From NCBI RefSeq assembly GCF_030384665.1, contig NC_083680.1, positions 1,024,721 to 1,088,720 of the forward strand: a stretch of DNA of 64,000 nucleotides, written 5' to 3'. This document shows, in pieces, positions 51,784-59,765 of this stretch; position 1 is the first letter of the stretch; each line of letters begins with the position of its first letter. The notes beneath the pieces are model-generated. The model did not search any database and was not told the origin of the DNA. It saw nothing but the letters and a program-made list of their open reading frames with translations. This DNA is from Lodderomyces elongisporus. Taxonomy: Eukaryota; Ascomycota; Pichiomycetes; Serinales; Debaryomycetaceae. Both the position numbers and the translations under genes were made by a program.

Positions 51784-53769
51784 ATGAACGTCTTAAAATT
51801 ACAAAAAAAGTTTCCCGTATTACAACAATCGGACTTGTTCAACATCATCGAGGACTTTAGATCCATTGACGTTGATGACAAGGGCTGGGTGGAGAAAAAA
51901 GATGTTATAAACAGTGTAAGCAAAAAGGGTGAATACTCCTATGACCAAGCTAGAGAGACATTGAAGCATGTTGACGTCGATGCCTCGGGTCATGTTGAGT
52001 TGGACGACTATGTTGAATTGATTGCCAAGTTGAAGGAATCAAGCCTTGACGATGACGGTAGCAACGACCACTCTTCAGGGAGAGGCAACAACCTTGCTAC
52101 ACCAAGTGCTGGTGGTGCACCTGGACCATTGTCACCAGGAAGAGTTAAAAAGACTGCACCACCTATCCCAACTGCCAATGCCAAAAACAAAACATACATT
52201 GAGGGAAAAACATCAGGTACCACACATACCATTAATGATGAAGAGAGAACAGAGTTTACAAGGCACATTAATTCAGTTTTAGAAAATGACGCAGAAATCG
52301 GTGACAGATTGCCCTTTGATACCGAGACTTTCCAAATTTTCGACGAGTGTAGAGACGGTTTGGTATTGTCCAAATTGATCAACGACTCGGTTCCTGACAC
52401 CATTGATACAAGAGTGTTGAACTTGCCCAAAAAGGGCAAAAAACAATTGAACAATTTCCAAATGTCAGAGAATGCCAACATTGTTATTAACTCTGCCAAG
52501 GCTATCGGGTGTGTGGTTGTTAATGTCCATTCAGAAGATATCATTGATGGTAAGGAGCACTTGATATTGGGTCTTATTTGGCAGATCATCAGAAGAGGTT
52601 TGTTGAGCAAAGTTGATATCAAGTACCATCCAGAATTGTACAGGTTATTAGAGGACGATGAAACATTGGAACAGTTTTTGAGACTACCACCAGAACAAAT
52701 CTTGTTGCGTTGGTTCAACTACCATTTGAAGAATGCCGGTTCGCAAAGACGTGTGACCAACTTTGGAAAGGATGTGAGTGATGGAGAAAACTATACGGTT
52801 TTGCTTCATCAATTGAAGCCAGATGTTTGCGACTTGTCGCCATTGCAAACCAGCGATTTGACTGCTAGAGCAGAGCAAGTCTTGGACAATGCAGACAAGA
52901 TTGGGTGTAGAAAGTATTTGACACCGAAATCTTTGGTTTCGGGAAATCCAAAGCTTAACTTGGCATTTGTCGCTAATTTGTTCAACACGCACCCAGGCTT
53001 GGACCCAATTGAGGAACATGAACAGGTTGAGATTGAAGACTTTGACGCCGAAGGTGAGAGAGAAGCAAGAGTATTCACATTGTGGTTGAACTCCTTGGAC
53101 GTTGACCCACCCGTTATTTCATTGTTTGAAGATTTGAAAGATGGTTTAGTGTTGTTGCAGGCATATGACAAGGTCTTGCCTGGAAGTGTGTCCTTTAAAC
53201 ACGTGAACAAGAAACCGGCAAATGGGGGAGAAGTTTCGAGATTCAAGGCTTTGGAAAATACCAACTATGGTGTTGAGATTGGAAAAGCCAATGGGTTCTC
53301 TCTCGTGGGAATTGATGGGTCCGATATTGTTGATGGTAACAAGTTGCTTACTTTGGGACTTGTTTGGCAATTGATGAGAAGAAATATCATCAACACTTTA
53401 TCTGAATTGGGTAATGGTGGACAATTATCCGATGCTGATATCTTGAAATGGTCTAACCAACAAGTTGCAAAGAATCCAAGCAAATCAGCGTCAACAATAC
53501 GTTCTTTCAAGGACTCGTCGTTATCCAACGGTGTCTACTTGTTGGATGTGTTGAATGGATTGAAACCAGGCTATGTTGACTACGATATGGTTTACCAAGG
53601 CTCCAATCTTTCCGACGAGGAGAAATATGCTAATGCTAAATTGGCCATTTCCATTGCAAGAAAATTGGGTGCGCTTATCTGGTTGGTACCTGAGGATATC
53701 AACGAGGTGAGAAGCAGGTTGATCTTGTCCTTTGTTGGTAGTTTGATGGCTGTTGCTGAGGGAAAGTAG
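51784..53769 (+). CDS. SAC6: Fimbrin Sac6
   Basis: A 661-residue fimbrin; yeast Sac6 has 642. The order is an N-terminal EF-hand region (about 10-90, with DVDDKGWVEKKD and DVDASGHVELDDY), a short linker rich in Pro/Gly, then four calponin-homology domains arranged as two actin-binding units (about 150-390 and 415-655). Blocks such as LVLSKLINDSVPDTID and LVLLQAYDKVLPGSV mark CH1 and CH3. Fimbrin bundles actin filaments in endocytic patches and cables. Unlike yeast SAC6, which has a short 5' intron, the frame here runs unbroken from the ATG. Confidence 0.98.
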   Translation: MNVLKLQKKFPVLQQSDLFNIIEDFRSIDVDDKGWVEKKDVINSVSKKGEYSYDQARETLKHVDVDASGHVELDDYVELIAKLKESSLDDDGSNDHSSGRGNNLATPSAGGAPGPLSPGRVKKTAPPIPTANAKNKTYIEGKTSGTTHTINDEERTEFTRHINSVLENDAEIGDRLPFDTETFQIFDECRDGLVLSKLINDSVPDTIDTRVLNLPKKGKKQLNNFQMSENANIVINSAKAIGCVVVNVHSEDIIDGKEHLILGLIWQIIRRGLLSKVDIKYHPELYRLLEDDETLEQFLRLPPEQILLRWFNYHLKNAGSQRRVTNFGKDVSDGENYTVLLHQLKPDVCDLSPLQTSDLTARAEQVLDNADKIGCRKYLTPKSLVSGNPKLNLAFVANLFNTHPGLDPIEEHEQVEIEDFDAEGEREARVFTLWLNSLDVDPPVISLFEDLKDGLVLLQAYDKVLPGSVSFKHVNKKPANGGEVSRFKALENTNYGVEIGKANGFSLVGIDGSDIVDGNKLLTLGLVWQLMRRNIINTLSELGNGGQLSDADILKWSNQQVAKNPSKSASTIRSFKDSSLSNGVYLLDVLNGLKPGYVDYDMVYQGSNLSDEEKYANAKLAISIARKLGALIWLVPEDINEVRSRLILSFVGSLMAVAEGK

Positions 53770-54119
53770 AGAAAAAATGGTGGTAATGGCCATAAGTGTA
53801 GCTATATTGGTAGCCATAGGCATAGTCATAGGCATAGCCTCGTATATTTTTTTTCAATTTTGTACTATTTTTTTGTCTTCACGTTTTATTGAATATATTT
53901 CTCAATTTTGGTCTTTTTTTTTCGGGTGTAGTAGTAGTAATAGTAGTGGTGGTAATATCTATGTTGTTTTATTTTTATACATTTTTATATATATTTTATT
54001 ATTATTATTTTTTTCTTTTTGTTTTATCGTTTCTCCAAAAAAAACAATTGCAAGTGAAACCATAGCCAGCTTTAACAAGTAGTCTTTAGCAGACGCCAAT
54101 ATCAACATCCCACACCACT
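53770..54119. other. Intergenic region SAC6-CDC50
   Basis: 350 bp. A hexamer-like ATAGGCATAG repeat lies near 53813-53838, then T-rich sequence. A hydrophobic open frame across it (53753-54082) starts inside SAC6 with a non-ATG codon and reflects that repeat. Confidence 0.55.
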
Positions 54120-55310
54120 ATGAATTTCCTTCGAAGAAGGAGGCAATCGACTTCATCTGATGACGATGTATCACTCAATGACCAATCGCAGATTCACAAG
54201 TCGCGTAAACCACCAAACACTGCGTTTCGCCAACAGAGATTGAAAGCATGGCAGCCAATATTGACCCCCAAATCTGTGATTCCATTTCTAATAGTATTGG
54301 CTGTTATTTTTGCACCTTTGGGTATAGCTATTATTTTCACAACTTATAACGTGCAAGAGTTGAATATCGACTATTCCCATTGCGATCGACAGAGTGATGA
54401 GTTTACATCTATCCCCAGCAAGTATACTGGCTCGCATTTCGATGGTAGTACGAAACCTGATTTTAAATGGAAGTTGGAAAATATAACAGATGGCGATGAT
54501 ATAACTTCGAGATGTGTGATTCAGTTTAATGTTCCAGACTTGAAGCCTCCATTGTACTTGTACTATAAACTTACCAACTTCTTTCAAAACCATAGGAAAT
54601 ATGTTGAGAGTTATGACTTGGACCAGTTGGCAGGCAAAGCATTATCTAGTGACGATGTGACCGATAACTGTAAGCCATTAAAACATAGAGAGTATAACGG
54701 TGAACAGAAATTGATTTATCCATGTGGACTTATTGCCAACTCGTATTTCAATGATACAATCTACCTGCCGGTTTTGCTCAACGCGAGAAACGGTGAGAAC
54801 AATGAAACGTATACATTCTCCGACCAAGGTATATCGTGGTCTTCAGATCGCAACCACAAGTTCAAAAAGACCAAGTACTCGCCAGATGAAGTGGTGCCGC
54901 CACCGAATTGGGACAAGATGTTCCCCGATGGATACAATGATACAAATATGCCCGATGTGCAGAAATGGGAGCACTTGCAAAATTGGATGAGAACAGCGGC
55001 GTTGCCAAACTTTTACAAACTATATGGACAAAATACAACTCAACTGATGAGTTCAGGTACATACCAAATCAGCATTGATATGAACTACCCGGTAGAGATT
55101 TTCGGTGGGTCAAAGAGTGTAGTGATTACTACTAATTCGATTTTTGGCGGGCGCAATGTTAGTTTAGGTGTCATATATATTATTGTTGCTGTCATTTGTC
55201 TTGTGTTGGGTATTGGCTTCCTCTTGCAAGTGTTGATCAAGCCACGCAAACTTGGTGATCACAATTATCTTCAAGAGGGAGAGATGGCCACCTACAGAGA
55301 TCAGCTTTAG
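54120..55310 (+). CDS. CDC50: P4-ATPase chaperone of the Cdc50/Lem3 family
   Basis: A 396-residue membrane protein; yeast Cdc50 has 391. It has the family layout: a short cytosolic N-terminus with RKPPNTAFRQQRLKAWQPIL, a first transmembrane helix (about 57-80), a large lumenal domain with four or more N-glycosylation sequons and paired cysteines, and a second helix (about 346-372) before a short tail. YKLTNFFQNHRKYV and the GLIANSYFND block are hallmark CDC50 motifs. These proteins are beta subunits of lipid flippases (Drs2, Dnf1/2) and are needed for their exit from the ER. Which of Cdc50, Lem3 or Crf1 it corresponds to is uncertain; Cdc50 is favoured by length. Confidence 0.88.
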   Translation: MNFLRRRRQSTSSDDDVSLNDQSQIHKSRKPPNTAFRQQRLKAWQPILTPKSVIPFLIVLAVIFAPLGIAIIFTTYNVQELNIDYSHCDRQSDEFTSIPSKYTGSHFDGSTKPDFKWKLENITDGDDITSRCVIQFNVPDLKPPLYLYYKLTNFFQNHRKYVESYDLDQLAGKALSSDDVTDNCKPLKHREYNGEQKLIYPCGLIANSYFNDTIYLPVLLNARNGENNETYTFSDQGISWSSDRNHKFKKTKYSPDEVVPPPNWDKMFPDGYNDTNMPDVQKWEHLQNWMRTAALPNFYKLYGQNTTQLMSSGTYQISIDMNYPVEIFGGSKSVVITTNSIFGGRNVSLGVIYIIVAVICLVLGIGFLLQVLIKPRKLGDHNYLQEGEMATYRDQL

Positions 55311-55587
55311 ATATATAAATAGTGTTTAACAAAAAAAAAGAAACAGTGCGTTAGTATTTGCAAGCAGAAAAATTTCAAGAGTGGAAAGCATAAAGTGAGA
55401 AGCGAGTGAACAGATAAAAAAAGGACCGAAAAAAACGAAAAGCGACAAAGCAAGAAATAGTAAAAGCGAAATCCAAAGTGAAGAACGAGACAGAGAAGAA
55501 AGAAGAAAAAAAATATAGATAACCAAAATTTATGAGCACGTAGATCTCTTTGACCTCTCTTGACACTATCCATCAACTTATTCATCA

Positions 55588-56967
55588 ATGAACGTTAACC
55601 CACATTTGCAGTTCTTGCAGCAACAGCAGCAGCAACAGCAGCAACAGCACCTGCAGTCTCAACAAGCGCTGTCGTCGTCACCACAGATTACACAGCTTCA
55701 GTTGCAACAACAGATTCAGAGACAACAGTTGTTGAGTCAACAATTGCAGCAACAACAGCAGCAACAACAACAACAGATAGGAACACCTCTTGCACAAACA
55801 GTGCATACAGCTAATCCTTTACTAGCAGTATTGAATGGAGGAAACCCACAAGGTTCAAACAACCCAGGTATGGGCTCACTTAGCTCGAACCCCGTATTAC
55901 AACAACTACAACTTCAACAGTTGCAACAACAGCAGCAGCAACAGCAACAACAGCAACAGCAACAACAACAACAGCAATTGCAGCAACAGCGACCAAGTCT
56001 GCAGCAGCAAATGGCACAATCATTCAACCAGTCGATCCCAATCATTAAAGAAGTTTGGGCACATAATTTAGAGCACGAGTTTCACAACTTGCGTAAATTC
56101 ATCAACGACAAAAGCTGCATGGTTTTTGCAGCGATACACGAAGAGACTCCTGGAATAGTGGCAAGGGCTATTGGGTCATTCAAAACAAACACGGATTACC
56201 ATTTCCAAACTATTAGATGTAACTCGGATTTGCTCAACTTGATCCAGTGCAGTATTTGTTTTACAAAAGTGAAGGATAATGTTGTGAGCAACTCAGTCAT
56301 CTGGCAATTCAATTTCGCTTATGACCTCACAAAAGAAATGTATAATGAAGAGCACTTGGCCATGCTTTCGCAACAGTCATCTATTAATTTTTCGGCACAT
56401 TCATCGCATGGAATCAAGTATCAAGAATTTGCAGAGTTGTTGATTGATAGTGGGTTGCTTCTTGACGAGTCTGTGAATTGGGTCTCTTTCCATGCCGGGT
56501 ACGATTTGGGCTTTTTAATCAGTTTATTGATGAACCAAGGTTTACCTGTCGATGAGCCCGAATTTTATTGGTGGTGCCACAAGTTTTTCCCCAACTTTTA
56601 CGATTTAAAGTATGTTGGAAACCAAATTCTTTCCGGTGATGAGAAATTAAACAAGCCGTCGATAGAGTACTTGGCAGAGGAGTTACATCTTTTGCCCATA
56701 TCGCCGGTTATTCGTCAACTATTTGGATCAAACATCAACAATAACAATCAACTTACATCTACTTTACATGCTTACCTATCCATGGAGTGCTTCAAGGAAA
56801 TTTTAAGACGCGCCAATTTCGATTTAAACACACTTGCAAAGTTCAAGGGTCATATCTGGGGATTAGGATCCTTTATGGCGGACCGCGAAGAGAATGGTGA
56901 TGCTGCTACTGGGCCCATGACACCTAGAAATACGAAATCCGGTATAGTTAATTTAAGTAGAGCATAA
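55588..56967 (+). CDS. POP2: CCR4-NOT deadenylase subunit Pop2/Caf1
   Basis: A 459-residue protein. The first 150 residues are glutamine-rich, with three Q runs. The RNase D-like CAF1 domain starts at IIKEVWAHNLEHEF (about 151) and runs to HIWGLGS (about 427). The fold-level blocks are intact, for example TDYHFQTIRCNSDLL and VSFHAGYDLGFLI. The metal-binding DEDD positions are altered: where human CNOT7 has D-x-E the sequence is H183-x-E185, D305 is kept, and the last Asp is apparently Q387. Yeast Pop2 shows a similar S-E-D-Q drift. The protein may act mainly as scaffold between Not1 and Ccr4. It converges on NOG2, with 75 bp between stops. Confidence 0.94.
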   Translation: MNVNPHLQFLQQQQQQQQQQHLQSQQALSSSPQITQLQLQQQIQRQQLLSQQLQQQQQQQQQQIGTPLAQTVHTANPLLAVLNGGNPQGSNNPGMGSLSSNPVLQQLQLQQLQQQQQQQQQQQQQQQQQQLQQQRPSLQQQMAQSFNQSIPIIKEVWAHNLEHEFHNLRKFINDKSCMVFAAIHEETPGIVARAIGSFKTNTDYHFQTIRCNSDLLNLIQCSICFTKVKDNVVSNSVIWQFNFAYDLTKEMYNEEHLAMLSQQSSINFSAHSSHGIKYQEFAELLIDSGLLLDESVNWVSFHAGYDLGFLISLLMNQGLPVDEPEFYWWCHKFFPNFYDLKYVGNQILSGDEKLNKPSIEYLAEELHLLPISPVIRQLFGSNINNNNQLTSTLHAYLSMECFKEILRRANFDLNTLAKFKGHIWGLGSFMADREENGDAATGPMTPRNTKSGIVNLSRA

Positions 56968-57042
56968 ACAATTACAATCATTATATTCCTCTACCATTAT
57001 GCTGTCGTGAATCTTTACTTAGTCTGTACTTACTCTAAACAT

Positions 57043-59280
57043 TTACCTTAACTTTGTCTTTTTGAGAGCCAGCTCCTCTTCAACTTCAGCATCTTCTGTT
57101 GAAGCTTCTTCTTCTTCAGCTGCTGCTGCTGCTGCTGCTTCCTTAGCTTTTGTTTCCCTCTCTTGTCTCTTTCGTTTGTAACCAGCCTTCTTATCCTCAC
57201 CAGTCCTTACTTCCTCATCCTGTGGTGGTGGTACAAACCATGGAATCTTTCCTCTATTGAAATCGTTCAAGATTTGTTTCGCCACTCCACTCTCATCAGG
57301 TTCACCACCTTTCAATAGCCTACCTCCCTTTCTTGCAATCAACTCTATAAACTCAATACTTGCCTTTTCAAGTAGCGATGGATCCTCCTCGAATTTGCTC
57401 CACCCTTTAACTTCGTATGTTCGTTCCAAATGCTTTCGTTCACATTTCTTCAACATGTCGGGAATATACTGTTCTGGATGCGACACGTGCTCAACTCTCA
57501 CCACTCCTCTGAACAAGATATCGGATTCCGTGTCTTTTGAGCTAGGCGGCACTATACCTGGACAATCAATGAGGAAAATCCTCTTCATCAAAGTGATATA
57601 TTGCCAGACCTTGGTCTCACCTGGAATAGGCGCAACCGTACACACCTTCTTCTTACGCAATGTGTTGATGATCGATGATTTACCGGTGTTTGGGTAGCCA
57701 ATGAACCCTACAGATATCTGTTTCCTATCTGAGTGCAATGTTGAAAATTGTCGAAGAAGCTGGATCAACAGCCCCTTACCAAAGGAGTTGGTGATCGATG
57801 CATGAAATGCCAATGTAGGATATGATTTCGACAAGTGTTTAACCCATGCAGCCTATTACAATTGTTAGTATTAGCAAAGAAAAAAGAAAAGGAAAGAAAG
57901 AAAGAATTGAAAAAGTGGAAACAATTCCAAAATTTTCTATTTCAAATTCCCTTATTTTCATCTTCCATTTCTTCGTTTCTTCATTTCTTCATTTCTCACT
58001 TAATTGTTCATTCAGTCCCAGATGTTGGATTCTATACTACGAACCTAGTGGATATTGTCCTATACGACAGACTAGCTTCAACTCAAAAAGATTCCGATAC
58101 GTGACTTTGCAATGCTGGTAAAAACTACCTGCAGTAAAAAAAAGCTCCATTCAGTCAAAACGAAAGAATGGTGCTCAAAAGTCAAAGAACACGTAGTTGA
58201 TTTCCCAAAGACGTAACAGGCAACACTGTGAATATTATAATCCAAATGAAAAAATCGTTAGAAATTTAGTTGGAAAATGCAAATGCCACCCTGACTAAAT
58301 GCTTTGGTGCAAAACTGAGTTTCTTGGGACTGGTTTTTCTGGATTCGGAAATTGAAAACATAAAAAACATGAACAATAAAAAGTGAAAAGTGAAAATGAA
58401 ATGGAAATGAAAGAAGAAAAAAAATGAAAAAGAAAAAAAATGAAAAGAAAAAGAATTGGTTAGTACATACCGCAACCCATGTGGGTACCAAATCACACTT
58501 GTTAAGCACATAGATCAAATGCTTGTGCGAACATTCCTCTTTGATGTATTTCTCAACACTTGCACAACGTGTTCCCAATGGATCTCTGGCATCCAAGACG
58601 TGGATCACCACATCACTAGAATCAATGACCTTGTAAAGTTCATTCCAGATTCTCTTACTTTGCCCCTTGTGGAAAATAGCCTCTTTAGCCTCTTGTGTGA
58701 AATCATCCTTATCCAAAATAGATCCACCCATGAGTCCCAAAGTAGCATCAAGTTCCTGTTTCTCATTGTATGTCGTCGAGTCAGTTTCTGCAGCCGACAT
58801 CAACTCTTCAAGTGATGCAGCAGCAACTCTGGGCTTCTTCCGCTGCTGTTTTGGTCCGAATGTAGAAGCAAATGATTCAGTCTCAACAATCTTTGCTGTC
58901 GGGCTCTCTGTGGTATCTTTTTCATTCAACAAAGACATTGGCAACTTGTTACGCTTGAGAAGCACTTGGTACGAGTTATCCTTTTTATCGCCCATTGCTT
59001 CTCTGAAATGTGTTAATGCATCCTGTGCAATAACCCTTGTGTTGCCAAACCACCTCCTGTTTGGGTCAACTCTGGCAACTGGAGCATCTGTGCTCTGCAA
59101 ATCTGCAGCTTTGATGATATCACCTTTGGCATTTCGTACAGCCCTACCTTGCTTGTACATGTTCAAGTGTTTGATCTTTTTCGCATCACGGTAAAAGTTT
59201 TCACCTTTGACACGGAGATTACCGTCTCTAGTATCATTCTGCTTGACTCTTCTAGCCTTTTCTTTCTTTTGAGTACCCAT
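57043..59280 (-). CDS. NOG2: Nucleolar GTPase Nog2, two exons
   Basis: Join 58471-59280 and 57043-57852 on the minus strand: 270 codons plus 269 codons and stop, 539 residues (yeast Nog2 has 486). The splice falls in [16 protein letters not shown], restoring the conserved family sequence in phase 0. The GTPase motifs are circularly permuted: NKCD (G4, exon 1), then GYPNTGKSS (G1) and DCPG (G3) in exon 2. Nog2 binds pre-60S particles and is replaced by Nmd3 before export. The C-terminus is acidic/alanine-rich with an A-run and KR-rich patches. Yeast NOG2 also has an intron at this gene. A PAC box lies upstream. Confidence 0.97.
57853..58470 (-). other. NOG2 intron
   Basis: A 618-bp intron on the minus strand. 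The 5' site is GTATGT (58470-58465), the branch site TACTAAC lies just before the 3' end (within 57863-57872), and the 3' site is AATAG ending at 57853. It is long for this genome, where nearly all genes lack introns. The two ends are A/T- and purine-rich; the middle (about 58013-58332) is more complex and closed by complementary 8-mers. Confidence 0.95.
58021..58324 (-). ncRNA. Candidate intron-encoded H/ACA snoRNA (snR191-like position)
   Basis: Inside the NOG2 intron, CAGTCCCA (58325-58332 read on the minus strand) and TGGGACTG (58013-58020 read on the minus strand) are perfectly complementary and bracket about 300 nt. An ACA lies three to five bases before the downstream arm (58025-58023), where an H/ACA RNA would end. 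A small hairpin with CTAGT/ACTAG arms precedes it. In S. cerevisiae the NOG2 intron hosts the H/ACA snoRNA snR191, so position supports the idea. I could not fix the H box or guide pockets, so the limits are approximate. Confidence 0.45.
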
Positions 59281-59765
59281 GATTAGTGTGTGGAAGCTTG
59301 TGTGTGGAAGAATGTGTAGAAGGATGTGGTGTAGGTAAAACAGCTTTATAAAGAAGAAAAAAAAAAATTAAAGGGAGATAAAAGTGATGAGATGCGATGA
59401 GAAAATTAATTCTAATTTTTTTGATGCGTCAGATTTTTTTTGGCTTCTTCTCTCCTCTTTGTTTTTTTGTTTCCTCTCGCCTTTTTTTTTCAATTGTTTG
59501 GTTCTTTCCGTTTGAGTAAAAAAACCAAGAGAAAATGAATATGTATATATTCATATATATATGCACGTGACTATTTTGTTTACTTGAATATTTAGAGGCT
59601 CTGCATTGTAGCAATAAAAGGCTATGTAACAAGCTACAAACGTTAATGACGAATAGTAATGTCCACAACAACACAAGAGCAGCAACAACAACCACAAGTG
59701 CTTATACTACTACGAGACTGCAGAAGAACAGGAGTGTTTAGTTTTGATCAACCATTGCAAAGATC
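59281..59765. promoter_or_regulatory. Divergent promoter region NOG2/PX-protein gene
   Basis: 485 bp between two ATGs. GCGATGAG (59394-59401), preceded by GATGAGAT, is a match to the PAC box of ribosome-biogenesis genes and sits about 115 bp from the NOG2 start, beside A/T-rich RRPE-like sequence. CACGTG lies at 59564-59569. Confidence 0.6.
59394..59401 (+). promoter_or_regulatory. PAC box upstream of NOG2
   Basis: GCGATGAG is the conserved core of the PAC element, bound by Dot6/Tod6-type repressors in yeast and enriched upstream of ribosome-assembly genes. NOG2 is such a gene. Confidence 0.6.

Noticed and set aside
53753..54082. Hydrophobic 109-codon frame after SAC6
   Set aside because: It opens with a non-ATG codon inside SAC6 and its membrane-like character comes from an ATAGGCATAG repeat and T runs.
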